A stretch of DNA of 36,888 nt, taken from Streptomyces microflavus (lineage in GTDB: Bacteria > Actinomycetota > Actinomycetes > Streptomycetales > Streptomycetaceae). Made by a program: the position numbers and the translations under genes. The stretch spans positions 1 through 36,888 of the forward strand of contig NZ_BMUG01000022.1 of assembly GCF_014650075.1 (NCBI RefSeq), in the 5' to 3' direction. Below the pieces are notes generated by a model. The model searched no databases. It had not been told where the DNA came from and saw only the letters and a program-made list of their open reading frames with translations. Below are positions 1 through 9,068 of this stretch, piece by piece; within the stretch, counting starts at the first letter, position 1, and each line of letters begins with the position of its first letter.

Positions 1-47
1 ATGGTACTGCAGGGGGGACCCTGTGGGAGAGTAGGACGCCGCCGAAC
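1..47 (+). rRNA. rrf: 5S ribosomal RNA, 3' end only
   Basis: The first 47 bases match the conserved 3' portion of actinobacterial 5S rRNA, including the GGTACTGC segment, the CCCTGTGGGAGAGTAGG arm and the terminal GCCGCCGAAC helix strand. The 5' part lies outside the window. A strong hairpin follows at once, as expected at the end of an rrn operon. The exact 3' end is approximate. Confidence 0.93.
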
Positions 48-60
48 AATTTTTCCGGGG

Positions 61-88
61 AAGCCCCGCACCTATGGTGCGGGGCTTT
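61..88 (+). terminator. rrn operon terminator
   Basis: A perfect 12-bp stem (AAGCCCCGCACC / GGTGCGGGGCTT) with a TAT loop is followed by a short T run, 13 bases after the 5S 3' end. This is a classic intrinsic terminator closing the rRNA operon. Confidence 0.9.
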
Positions 89-160
89 CCTGCGTTCCGG
101 GCCGGACACCTCCTGCGTCGGCTTGTCTGCCGGCGGGCCGGCAACTCGTGCTGGCCGCGA

Positions 161-190
161 TTATGAGCATCCCCGGATCCCGTGTATGGT
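161..190 (+). promoter_or_regulatory. Possible tRNA-Thr promoter
   Basis: TTATGA (161-166) and TATGGT (185-190) are separated by 18 bp and would start transcription about 20 nt before the tRNA. The -10 is good and the -35 is weak. The rrn terminator upstream means the tRNA probably needs its own promoter. This is inference from spacing only. Confidence 0.35.
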
Positions 191-216
191 TTACCTCGTT
201 GCCACAGCGCAGCGAG

Positions 217-289
217 GCCCCAATAGCTCAGTCGGTAGAGCGTCTCCATGGTAAGGAGAAGGTCTGCGGTTCGATTCCGCATTGGGGCT
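217..289 (+). tRNA. tRNA-Thr (anticodon GGT)
   Basis: A full cloverleaf can be drawn. Acceptor GCCCCAA pairs with TTGGGGC. The D stem is GCTC/GAGC, the anticodon stem TCTCC/GGAGA with loop ATGGTAA (anticodon GGT at 250-252), and the T stem TGCGG/CCGCA with loop TTCGATT. The discriminator base is T and the CCA end is not encoded, so the nucleotidyltransferase must add it. It reads ACC and ACT threonine codons. It lies about 170 bp after the 5S gene, beyond the rrn terminator. Confidence 0.95.
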
Positions 290-296
290 CAGAGAG

Positions 297-338
297 AAAG
301 CGAAAGGCCCCCACCATATGGTGGGGGCCTTTCGCTTT
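297..338. terminator. Bidirectional terminator, 42-bp perfect palindrome
   Basis: Positions 297-338 form a perfect inverted repeat with 21-bp arms centred on CATATG (arm core GAAAGGCCCCCACC). Each arm has an A run on its outer side, so the transcript from either strand ends in a short U run. It lies between the tRNA-Thr (ends 289) and the minus-strand osaC stop (365), and most likely terminates both. Confidence 0.85.
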
Positions 339-364
339 GATGCCTTACGGCCGGACTGCCGGCC

Positions 365-2992
365 TCAGATGCGGGGCGGCTCCGGTACGCGCATCGCCAG
401 GATGGCCATGTCGTCCGAGGCGGGCTCCGCAGCGAAGCGCTCCACGGCCCGCAGGATGCGTGCGGCGACCGCTCCGGCTGTCAGGCCCGTACAGGTCGAC
501 AGGACGTCCGCGAGGCCGTCGTCGCCGAGCATGCGGGTGCCCTCGCGGCGTTCGGTGACGCCGTCCGTGACGCAGAGGAGGACATCGCCGGGGTTGAGGG
601 TGACCTCCTGCTCGTACAGCTCCAGGTCCTCCAGGACGCCGAGCAGGGGCTGCGGTTCGGCCGCTGCCTCCACGGAGCCGTCCTGGCGCAGGCGCAGCGG
701 CAGCGGGTGGCCGGCGCAGACGACCTTCAGGAGGGCGCTGCCGTCCTCCTGGGGCCACAGCTCGCCGTACAGGAGGGTGAGGAAGCGGCTGCGGGCGCCC
801 TCGTCGAGGATGGCCGCGTTGAGGCGCTCCAGGACCGCGGGGCCGGTGAAGCCCTCCTTGGCGAGCAGGCGCAGGGCGTGGCGGGCCAGGCCGGTGACGG
901 CGGCCGCCTCCGGCCCCGTACCGCAGACATCGCCGATGGCGAAGCCGTACGCACCGTCGTGGATCGGGAAGACGTCGTAGAAGTCGCCGCCGACCTCGTT
1001 GCCCTCGCCCGCGGCGCGGTAGATGACCTCGATCTCGACGTTCGGGACGTCGGGGAGGCCCGGGGGCAGCAGGCTGCGCTGGAGGGACTGGCTGATCGCC
1101 ATGCGCTCCGAGTACAGGCGGGCGTTGTCCAGGGCCAGGGCGGCCCGGCGGGAGAGGTCCTCGGCCAGTTCCAGGATCTCCTGGCGAAAGTGGTCGTCCG
1201 AAGGCTTCCCGAGCGTCAGCATGCCGATCACGCGGTTGCGGGCGACCAGCGGCAGGACCACCGTCTCGCCGCCGACGGCCTGGGCCGTGGCGAGGATGGT
1301 GCGGGTGGCCGTGCTCATGCTGAGCGGGGCGTCGTGGTCCAGGCTGCGGGTCGACGTGGACAGCGCCGCGCGGTGGCCGGCCTCCGAAGGGGCGGCCCAG
1401 ATACGGGCGCCGGGGGTCGGGACCGGGTCGGGCGGGGCGATCTTGGAGAGCAGGGCCTTGAGGCCGTCGATGAGGTCCTCGTCCTCGTGGAGGACGTACG
1501 AGAGGTACGGATCCGAGGACTGGTCCGCGATCGTGTAGACCGCGCACCAGGTGGCCAGGGTCGGGACCGTCATCTGGGCCATCAGCGCCAGCGTCTGGTC
1601 GCGGTCGAGCGTGCCGGCCAGCAGGTCGGAGGCCTCGACGAGGAAGGAGAGGGAGCCGCGGCGCAGCCGTTCCAGCTCGCCGAGGCGGGCGGACTCGACG
1701 GCCAGGGCGATGCGGTCGGCGGCGAACTGGAGGCGCAGGGCCTCCTCGTTGGAGTAGCGGCCCGCGGCTTCGGCGGCGACGCCCAGGGAGCCGGTGAGGC
1801 GTCCTTCGACCTTCAGCGGGACCGTGACGACCGAGCGCATTCCGGTGTCGGTGAGGAGCGGGACGGCGCCGGGGACTGCGGTCAGGTCCTCGTGGACGGC
1901 GGGCATGCGGGCGGAGCCGTATCGGCCCGTTCCGGCTTCCACGGGGACACGGGCGAAGCGCTGACGGGCCGAGGGGAGGCCCGTCGTGGCCCTGACCTCC
2001 AGCTCCGTCTCGTCGTCGGTGGCGAGAAGGAGGAACGCGGCGTCCGCGTCGAGCATGTCGCGCGCCCGCTCGACGGTCCGCTGGAGCAGGCCGTCCAGGT
2101 CGTCGGGGGCGGGGGAGCCGATGAAGACCTCGAACGGGTCCGTGGAGCGGTTCTCGGACGAGGAGTCGGAGACCGGGGTGCGCACCGGGGACTGCAGGAC
2201 GGCGCGTTCGTAGTCGCGGACGAGGAGGCAGACCGTGGACGGTTCGCCGTCGGTGTCGCGGACCCGCAGGTGCGAGGCGTAGACGGGGATGACTCGGCCG
2301 TCGGCGCAGCGGATTCCGTAGCTGCCCTCCCAGCGGGAGAGCTGGAGCGCGTCCGCGATGCCGGTGTTGGTGCCGGGGGTGTGCGGCCAGGCCACGAAGT
2401 CGGTGAGCTGCTTGCCGGACACCTGGTCCGCGGCGTGCCCGAAGAGGAAGGCCGCGTCGTCGTTCCACGCGGCGATGGAGCCGGAGTGGTCGATCTGGAC
2501 GACGGCCACCCGTACGCGCTGGTCCGCCACGGGCAGCAGGGCGACGGGCAGGAGCGGTCCTGCGGAGCGGATGCCGACCGGGCGCTCGGGGAGGTCCAGC
2601 TGAAACCAGACATGTTTGCGGGTGGGGGTGTACTCGACACCCCAGCGGGATGCCAGGGCGGCGCAGAGCAGCAGGCCGCGGCCGTTCTCGCGGTCCGGGG
2701 AGCCGAAGTCGAGCCCGTTGCTCTGGAGCGGGACCTCACGCTCCGGATAGTGGTCGGCGACCTCGACGCGTACGCCGTCCTCGGTGCGCAGGCAGAGCAC
2801 GTCGGCCGCCGTCCCCGCGTGGACCACCGCGTTGGTGACGAGCTCGCTGGTGAGGACGACGGCGTCGTCGACGACATCGTTGTATCCCCACCCCTGGAGG
2901 GTGTCCCGGACAAATGCGCGGGCGGTCGCGACCGAGCGCCCGACCGGTTCGAAGGTGGCGGCCGCGCGCGCGGTGATCACAGCACTCCCCAT
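365..2992 (-). CDS. osaC: OsaC-like multidomain SigB regulator (anti-sigma kinase, PAS, GAF, PP2C phosphatase)
   Basis: The 875-residue soluble protein has, in order, an RsbW-like HATPase domain (about 10-135; N box ELVTNAVVHA, G box NGRGLLL), a PAS domain (about 155-265), GAF-like sensor regions (about 300-440 and 460-620) and a C-terminal SpoIIE/PP2C phosphatase domain (about 650-870; GGDFYD, GDVCGTG, SDDMAIL). This architecture beside osaAB is that of Streptomyces OsaC, reported to bind SigB and help return its activity to rest after osmotic stress. The phosphatase motif reads GDVCGTG where active relatives commonly have GKG, so catalysis deserves a test. The ATG at 2992 lacks a clear ribosome site; a GTG at 2980, preceded by GGGGAG, is a credible alternative start removing four residues. 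The gene is divergent from osaA and ends at the tRNA terminator. Confidence 0.88.
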   Translation of the reverse strand: MGSAVITARAAATFEPVGRSVATARAFVRDTLQGWGYNDVVDDAVVLTSELVTNAVVHAGTAADVLCLRTEDGVRVEVADHYPEREVPLQSNGLDFGSPDRENGRGLLLCAALASRWGVEYTPTRKHVWFQLDLPERPVGIRSAGPLLPVALLPVADQRVRVAVVQIDHSGSIAAWNDDAAFLFGHAADQVSGKQLTDFVAWPHTPGTNTGIADALQLSRWEGSYGIRCADGRVIPVYASHLRVRDTDGEPSTVCLLVRDYERAVLQSPVRTPVSDSSSENRSTDPFEVFIGSPAPDDLDGLLQRTVERARDMLDADAAFLLLATDDETELEVRATTGLPSARQRFARVPVEAGTGRYGSARMPAVHEDLTAVPGAVPLLTDTGMRSVVTVPLKVEGRLTGSLGVAAEAAGRYSNEEALRLQFAADRIALAVESARLGELERLRRGSLSFLVEASDLLAGTLDRDQTLALMAQMTVPTLATWCAVYTIADQSSDPYLSYVLHEDEDLIDGLKALLSKIAPPDPVPTPGARIWAAPSEAGHRAALSTSTRSLDHDAPLSMSTATRTILATAQAVGGETVVLPLVARNRVIGMLTLGKPSDDHFRQEILELAEDLSRRAALALDNARLYSERMAISQSLQRSLLPPGLPDVPNVEIEVIYRAAGEGNEVGGDFYDVFPIHDGAYGFAIGDVCGTGPEAAAVTGLARHALRLLAKEGFTGPAVLERLNAAILDEGARSRFLTLLYGELWPQEDGSALLKVVCAGHPLPLRLRQDGSVEAAAEPQPLLGVLEDLELYEQEVTLNPGDVLLCVTDGVTERREGTRMLGDDGLADVLSTCTGLTAGAVAARILRAVERFAAEPASDDMAILAMRVPEPPRI

Positions 2993-3334
2993 ATGGTGTC
3001 TCGTCGCTTCCCCGAGTCCTGTGCCCGTTTCTCGCCGCTTCGATTCGCTTGCCAGGCTAGACGTTCGTCAAGGGTGCCGGGTACACGAGGGCCGAGATCG
3101 GGACAGGACGCCGCAGGAGTTGTGCGCGGGCGCACGAGTATGTCTCCCGGTGGGAGGGACGGGGTGCAACCGGGGGAGGTTGCCCGCCGACCTGTTCCGG
3201 CCTGGTACGTTGCAACGATTTGACGTCCGCCCGGTCCCCCATTGACGGTGTGCTGTGGCGGTGAGCCAAAGTGGAACTGGGCAAGCTTCCGGATAGGCCC
3301 GAGCGAAACGGTCAACCCCTGCGGGAGGGACACG
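2993..3334. promoter_or_regulatory. osaC / osaA divergent control region
   Basis: These 342 bp contain no convincing gene. They hold several short inverted repeats: GTGCGC-GG-GCGCAC (about 3121-3134), CTCCC-GGT-GGGAG (about 3144-3156), GCAACC-GGGGGA-GGTTGC (3166-3183) and the palindrome CGTTGCAACG (about 3209-3218). Two TTGACG hexamers at 3220-3225 and 3242-3247 are candidate -35 boxes for osaA; no strong -10 is visible. I searched for a SigB-type GGGTAY box and found only GGGTAC near 3082, without a good -35. Both divergent promoters must lie here. Confidence 0.5.
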
Positions 3335-6300
3335 GTGGAGTCTGGCGTGGCGGCGCGGGGTTCAGAAACGCGTACAAAAGGCGGACAGTCCGTGAAAAAG
3401 CAGCGCAATGGCACCGTCGAAGTTGACGCGGCAGCTCTGAACAGACTGCTGGCGGGACTCGTGGCGATGCGCGACGGCAATTTCCGCAGGCGGCTCACCG
3501 TCTCCGGCGACGGCGTGATGACGGAGATCGCGGCGGTCTTCAACGAGGTCGCCGACCGGAACCTCCATCTCACCGGTGAGCTGGCGCGCGTACGGCGTGT
3601 GGTCGGGCGTGAGGGCAAGCTCACGGAGCGGCTGGAGACGGGCGCCTGCGAGGGCTCCTGGGCCGCTGCGATCGATGCCTCCAACGAGCTCGTCGACGAT
3701 CTCGCGCGACCGGTCTCCGAGGTGGGCCGGGTGCTGTCGGCGGTCGCCGACGGTGACCTGGAGCAGCGGATGGAGCTGCGGTCGCACACGACGGACGAGA
3801 CGGTGCGCCCGCTGCGCGGCGAGTTCCTGAAGGTCGCCCGTACGGTCAACAACCTTGTCGACCAGCTGTCGGTCTTCACCGAGCAGGTGACCCGGGTCGC
3901 CGTCGAGGTGGGCACCGAGGGCAAGCTGGGCGGGCAGGCGCAGGTACGCGGGATGTCCGGGTCCTGGAAGGACCTCACGGACTCCGTCAACACCATGGCG
4001 TACCGGCTGACCGCCCAGGTGCGTGACATCGCGCTGGTGACGACGGCGGTCGCCAAGGGTGATCTGTCGCGGAAGGTCACCGTCCATGTGGCCGGCGAGA
4101 TGCTCCAGCTGAAGAACACCGTCAACACGATGGTCGACCAGCTGTCGTCGTTCTCCTCGGAAGTGACGCGCGTCGCCCGTGAGGTGGGTACGGAGGGCGA
4201 GCTCGGCGGTCAGGCGACCGTGCCCGGTGTGGCCGGGGTGTGGAAGGACCTCACCGACTCCGTCAACACGATGGCGGGCAACCTCACCTCCCAGGTGCGC
4301 GGCATCGCGGAGGTGACGACGGCGGTCGCCAACGGTGACCTGTCGCAGAAGGTCACGGTGAGCGCGCGCGGCGAGGTCGCCCAGCTCGCCGAGACGATCA
4401 ACCAGATGACCGAGACGCTGCGCACCTTCGCCGACGAAGTGACACGTGTGGCGAGCGAGGTCGGTGGCGAGGGGCTCCTCGGTGGTCAGGCGCAGGTGCC
4501 GGGGGCGGCGGGGACCTGGAAGGACCTCACCGACTCGGTGAACACGGTCTTCCGGAACCTGACGACGCAGGTGCGTGACATCGCCCAGGTGACGACGGCG
4601 GTGGCCAGCGGCGACATGTCGCAGAAGGTCACGGTCGACGTGGCCGGGGAGATGCTGGAGCTGAAGAACACCGTCAACACGATGGTGGACCAGCTCCAGT
4701 CCTTCGGTTCCGAGGTGACCCGGGTCGCCCGTGAGGTCGGCGTCGAGGGCCGGCTCGGCGGCCAGGCCGAGGTGCCGGGCGCTGCCGGGACCTGGAAGGA
4801 CCTCACCGACTCGGTGAACACCGCCTTCCGCAACCTGACCGGTCAGGTCCGGGACATCGCGCAGGTCACCACGGCGGTCGCCAACGGTGATCTGTCGCAG
4901 AAGGTCACCGTGGACGTGGCCGGGGAGATGCTGGAGCTGAAGAACACCGTCAACACGATGGTGGCGCAGCTGTCCAACTTCGCCGACCAGGTGACGCGGA
5001 TGGCCCGGGACGTGGGCACCGAGGGCCGCCTCGGCGGCCAGGCGCGGGTGGACGGCGTCTCGGGTACGTGGAAGGAGCTCACGGACTCCGTCAACTTCAT
5101 GGCCGGCAACCTCACCTCCCAGGTGCGGCAGATCGCGCAGGTGACGACGGCGGTGGCCCGGGGTGACCTGTCGCAGAAGATCGATGTGGACGCCCGGGGC
5201 GAGATCCTGGAGCTCAAGAACACCATCAACACGATGGTCGACCAGCTCTCCGCCTTCGCCGACCAGGTGACCCGGGTGGCCCGCGAGGTGGGTACGGACG
5301 GGCGGCTCGGCGGTCAGGCGCAGGTGCCCGGTGTGGCCGGAGTGTGGCGCGATCTCACCGACTCGGTGAACGGCATGGCGGGGAACCTCACCGCCCAGGT
5401 CCGTAACATCGCGCAGGTCGCCACGGCGGTCGCGCGCGGTGACCTGTCGCAGAAGATCGACGTGGATGCCCGGGGCGAGATCCTGGAGCTGAAGAACACC
5501 CTCAACACGATGGTGGACCAGCTCTCCAACTTCGCCGAGCAGGTGACGCGGGTCGCCCGCGAGGTGGGTACGGAAGGCATCCTCGGCGGACAGGCCGAGG
5601 TGCAGGGTGTGTCCGGTACGTGGAAGGACCTCACCCAGTCCGTCAACGGCATGGCGAACAACCTGACCCTCCAGGTCCGCAACATCGCCGAGGTCACCAC
5701 CGCGGTCGCCAAGGGCGATCTCTCCAAGAAGATCACCGTCGACGCCAAGGGAGAGATCCTCGAACTGGTCACGACCGTCAACACGATGGTCGACCAGCTG
5801 CTGAACTTCGCGGACGAGGTCACGCGTGTGGCCCGCGAGGTGGGCACCGAGGGCATCCTCGGTGGTCAGGCGCGGGTGCGCGGGGCGACCGGCATCTGGA
5901 AGGACCTCAGCGACAACGTCAACCTGATGGCCAACAACCTGACCAGCCAGGTACGTAACATCTCCCGGGTCTCCTCCGCGGTCGCCAACGGCGACCTGAC
6001 GAAGAAGGTCACCGTGGAGGCGCGCGGCGAGGTCGCCGAGCTGGCCGACACCGTCAACACCATGGTGACGACGCTGTCCTCGTTCGCGGACGAGGTCACG
6101 CGTGTGGCCCGCGAGGTGGGTACGGAAGGCGAGCTGGGCGGCCAGGCCAGGGTGCCGGGAGTCGCCGGTACGTGGAAGGACCTCACCGAGTCCGTGAACT
6201 CGATGGCCTCCAACCTGACCGGTCAGGTGCGGCAGATCGCCACGGTGACCACCGCCATCGCCAAGGGCGATCTCACCAAGAAGATCGACATCGACGCGCG

Positions 6301-8824
6301 AGGTGAGATCCAGGAGCTGAAGAACACCATCAACACGATGGTCGACCAGCTCTCCTCGTTCGCGGAGCAGGTGACCCGGGTCGCCCGCGAGGTGGGCACC
6401 GAGGGGCAGCTGGGCGGTCAGGCGCGGGTGCGGGACGTCGACGGCACCTGGCGCGACCTCACCGAGTCGGTGAACGAGATGGCCGGGAACCTGACCCGTC
6501 AGGTACGTGCCATCGCGGCCGTCGCCACGGCGGTGACCCGCGGCGATCTGAACCTCAAGATCGATGTCGACGCGGCCGGCGAGATCCAGGTCCTCCAGGA
6601 CAACATCAACACGATGATCGCGAACCTGCGCGACACCACGCTCGCCAACAAGGAGCAGGACTGGCTCAAGGGCAACCTGGCCCGGATCTCCGGACTGATG
6701 CAGGGCCGCCGCGATCTGGAGGACGTGGCCTCGCTGATCATGAGCGAGCTGACGCCGGTTGTCTCGGCCCAGCACGGCGCCTTCTTCCTGGCGATGTCCC
6801 CGGGCGACTCCGACGAGGTGGGGCCGGACAACGGCGACGACGGCGCGTACGAGCTGCGGATGCGGGGGAGTTACGGCTACTCCGCCGGTTCGATGCCGAC
6901 CTCGTTCCGGCCCGGTGAGACGCTGATCGGGACGGCGGCCGAGGAGAAGCGGACGATCCAGGTCGACAACGTGCCGCCGGGGTATCTGAAGATCTCCTCC
7001 GGTCTCGGCGAGGCGCCGCCCGCGCATGTGATCGTGCTGCCGGTGCTCTTCGAGGGCAAGGTCCTCGGCGTGATCGAACTGGCCTCCTTCCAGCCGTTCA
7101 CACACATCCAACGGGACTTCCTCAACCAGCTCGCCGAGATGATCGCGACGAGCGTCAACACGATCAGCGTCAACACCAAGACGGAGAAGCTCCTGGAGCA
7201 GTCGCAGGAGCTGACCGAGCAACTGCGCGACCGTTCGCAGGAGCTGGAGAACCGGCAGAAGGCCCTCCAGGCGTCCAACGCCGAACTGGAGGAGAAGGCC
7301 GAGCTGCTGGCCCAGCAGAACCGCGACATCGAGGTGAAGAACACCGAGATCGAGGAGGCGCGGCAGGTCCTGGAGGAGCGCGCCGAGCAGCTCGCGGTCT
7401 CGATGCGCTACAAGTCCGAGTTCCTGGCGAACATGTCGCACGAGCTGCGTACGCCGCTCAACTCGCTGCTGATCCTGGCCAAGCTGCTGGCGGACAACGC
7501 CGAGGGCAATCTGTCGCCGAAGCAGGTCGAGTTCGCCGAGACGATCCACGGGGCCGGTTCCGACCTGCTCCAGCTGATCAACGACATCCTCGACCTGTCG
7601 AAGGTCGAGGCGGGCAAGATGGACGTCAGCCCGACCAGGATCGCGCTGGTCCAGCTGGTCGACTACGTGGAGGCGACCTTCCGCCCGCTCACCGCGGAGA
7701 AGGGTCTCGACTTCTCGGTACGGGTCTCGCCGGAGCTTCCCGCGACGCTGCACACCGACGAGCAGCGCCTCCTCCAGGTGCTGCGCAACCTGCTGTCCAA
7801 CGCGGTGAAGTTCACCGACAGCGGGGCGGTGGAGCTGGTGATCCGGCCGGCCGGCGCCGATGTGCCGAACGCCATCCGGGAGCACCTGCTGGAGGCGGGT
7901 TCGCTGCGGGACGCGGACGCCGATCTGATCGCCTTCTCGGTCACCGACACCGGGATCGGGATCGCGTCCAGCAAGATGCTGGTGATCTTCGAGGCGTTCA
8001 AGCAGGCGGACGGTACGACGAGCCGCAAGTACGGCGGAACGGGCCTCGGGCTCTCCATCAGCCGGGAGATCGCGCGGCTGCTCGGTGGCGAGATCCATGC
8101 GGCGAGCGAGCCGGGCCGGGGCTCGACCTTCACGCTGTACCTGCCGCTGCACCGGGCCGAACTGCCTCCGCAGGGCTACCCGCAGGTGGGTTCCGGTTCG
8201 GCCGAGGGGATGGGCGGCGGGTCCGAGAACGGGCAGGTGTCGCAGGGTGGCGATTCCGCCCCCTTCGGGGACCCGGCCAACTCCGCGGGGATGTTCCGGC
8301 GGCGGCGCAAGGCCCTGGGGGACGCTGCCCGACGGCCCGCACTGCCCGCCGGTCGGCCGGCGGGCGAGAGCGTCCCGCAGGAGGAGTGGGTGCAGGGGGG
8401 CGCGGCCTCGGGGGAGGAGGCGGCGGAGCCCCGGCGGACGTTCCGGTTCCGCGGTGAGAAGGTGCTCATCGTCGACGACGACATCCGTAACGTCTTCGCG
8501 CTCACCAGCGTGCTGGAGCAGCACGGTCTCGCCGTGCTGTACGCGGAGAACGGCCGTGAGGGGATCGAAGTCCTGGAGCAGCACGACGATGTGACGGTCG
8601 TACTGATGGACATCATGATGCCCGAGATGGACGGTTACGCGACCACGACCGCGATCCGGCGGATGCCCCAGTTCGCCGGGCTGCCGATCGTCGCGCTCAC
8701 CGCGAAGGCGATGAAGGGCGATCGGGAGAAGGCGATCGACTGTGGTGCTTCCGACTATGTGACGAAGCCGGTCGATCCTGATCATCTGCTTGCGGTGATG
8801 GAGCAGTGGATGCACGGAGAGTGA
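3335..8824 (+). CDS. osaA: OsaA-like hybrid histidine kinase with HAMP array
   Basis: The 1829-residue cytoplasmic sensor kinase starts at the GTG preceded by GGGAGGGA (3323-3330). Residues about 35-1100 are an array of HAMP-type units: twelve xDGN/xxGDL motifs, ten of which alternate with an EVGxEGxLGGQA linker at 92-residue spacing. A GAF domain (about 1110-1277), a coiled coil (about 1280-1359), the HisKA dimerisation helix (FLANMSHELRTPLN, phospho-acceptor His1369), a HATPase domain (N box NLLSNAVKF, G boxes DTGIGI and GTGLGLS) and a variable linker follow. A C-terminal receiver ends the protein (VLIVDDD, acceptor Asp1759 in LMDIMMPEMDG, Lys in TKP). No membrane segment is seen. In S. coelicolor OsaA-OsaB is a two-component system for osmoadaptation; phosphorelay to OsaB is the expected output. 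Confidence 0.93.
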   Translation: MESGVAARGSETRTKGGQSVKKQRNGTVEVDAAALNRLLAGLVAMRDGNFRRRLTVSGDGVMTEIAAVFNEVADRNLHLTGELARVRRVVGREGKLTERLETGACEGSWAAAIDASNELVDDLARPVSEVGRVLSAVADGDLEQRMELRSHTTDETVRPLRGEFLKVARTVNNLVDQLSVFTEQVTRVAVEVGTEGKLGGQAQVRGMSGSWKDLTDSVNTMAYRLTAQVRDIALVTTAVAKGDLSRKVTVHVAGEMLQLKNTVNTMVDQLSSFSSEVTRVAREVGTEGELGGQATVPGVAGVWKDLTDSVNTMAGNLTSQVRGIAEVTTAVANGDLSQKVTVSARGEVAQLAETINQMTETLRTFADEVTRVASEVGGEGLLGGQAQVPGAAGTWKDLTDSVNTVFRNLTTQVRDIAQVTTAVASGDMSQKVTVDVAGEMLELKNTVNTMVDQLQSFGSEVTRVAREVGVEGRLGGQAEVPGAAGTWKDLTDSVNTAFRNLTGQVRDIAQVTTAVANGDLSQKVTVDVAGEMLELKNTVNTMVAQLSNFADQVTRMARDVGTEGRLGGQARVDGVSGTWKELTDSVNFMAGNLTSQVRQIAQVTTAVARGDLSQKIDVDARGEILELKNTINTMVDQLSAFADQVTRVAREVGTDGRLGGQAQVPGVAGVWRDLTDSVNGMAGNLTAQVRNIAQVATAVARGDLSQKIDVDARGEILELKNTLNTMVDQLSNFAEQVTRVAREVGTEGILGGQAEVQGVSGTWKDLTQSVNGMANNLTLQVRNIAEVTTAVAKGDLSKKITVDAKGEILELVTTVNTMVDQLLNFADEVTRVAREVGTEGILGGQARVRGATGIWKDLSDNVNLMANNLTSQVRNISRVSSAVANGDLTKKVTVEARGEVAELADTVNTMVTTLSSFADEVTRVAREVGTEGELGGQARVPGVAGTWKDLTESVNSMASNLTGQVRQIATVTTAIAKGDLTKKIDIDARGEIQELKNTINTMVDQLSSFAEQVTRVAREVGTEGQLGGQARVRDVDGTWRDLTESVNEMAGNLTRQVRAIAAVATAVTRGDLNLKIDVDAAGEIQVLQDNINTMIANLRDTTLANKEQDWLKGNLARISGLMQGRRDLEDVASLIMSELTPVVSAQHGAFFLAMSPGDSDEVGPDNGDDGAYELRMRGSYGYSAGSMPTSFRPGETLIGTAAEEKRTIQVDNVPPGYLKISSGLGEAPPAHVIVLPVLFEGKVLGVIELASFQPFTHIQRDFLNQLAEMIATSVNTISVNTKTEKLLEQSQELTEQLRDRSQELENRQKALQASNAELEEKAELLAQQNRDIEVKNTEIEEARQVLEERAEQLAVSMRYKSEFLANMSHELRTPLNSLLILAKLLADNAEGNLSPKQVEFAETIHGAGSDLLQLINDILDLSKVEAGKMDVSPTRIALVQLVDYVEATFRPLTAEKGLDFSVRVSPELPATLHTDEQRLLQVLRNLLSNAVKFTDSGAVELVIRPAGADVPNAIREHLLEAGSLRDADADLIAFSVTDTGIGIASSKMLVIFEAFKQADGTTSRKYGGTGLGLSISREIARLLGGEIHAASEPGRGSTFTLYLPLHRAELPPQGYPQVGSGSAEGMGGGSENGQVSQGGDSAPFGDPANSAGMFRRRRKALGDAARRPALPAGRPAGESVPQEEWVQGGAASGEEAAEPRRTFRFRGEKVLIVDDDIRNVFALTSVLEQHGLAVLYAENGREGIEVLEQHDDVTVVLMDIMMPEMDGYATTTAIRRMPQFAGLPIVALTAKAMKGDREKAIDCGASDYVTKPVDPDHLLAVMEQWMHGE
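3832..6630 (+). repeat. About ten tandem 276-bp HAMP-coding repeats within osaA
   Basis: A 276-bp (92-codon) unit recurs about ten times, recognisable by the codons for LGGQA near 3927, 4201, 4478, 4753, 5030, 5308, 5581 and onward. Copies are closely similar at nucleotide level: GTCACCACGGCGGTCGCC, AAGGACCTCACCGACTC and GTCAACACGATGGT recur with silent changes. This length of near-identical DNA could recombine to change copy number, and it also creates long open frames on the other strand that are not genes. Confidence 0.85.
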
Positions 8825-9068
8825 TCGGATTTTGAACGAATCAGGGTGAGTTGCTGACCGGCTGTGCGCGAACGGGTGTGAACGTGCTGTATTCGGGGAA
8901 CCTTCTGGTCTCCCACCGCGTTTGCGGTATGTGCACAGTGACAACGCGGTGACAGGGTGTGGTGACGGGCGGGGTGCGGCTACCATGACCGGCACAAGGA
9001 CGGACGGCGTAAGGGAGTCGTCCCCTGGGGCGGCACCCGGTGCATTTCCGGGGCGAGGAGGACGGGCC

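Noticed and set aside
3082..3087. GGGTAC as a SigB-type -10 in the osaC/osaA region
   Set aside because: No GNNT element at 14-16 bp fits fully, and it points toward osaA from 250 bp away.
707..3223. An 838-codon plus-strand frame across osaC
   Set aside because: Shadow of osaC, which has HATPase and PP2C motifs on the minus strand.
7813..7821. CTGTCGGTG on the minus strand within osaA
   Set aside because: No -10-like hexamer at N8 (CGCGTT) and no gene to drive.
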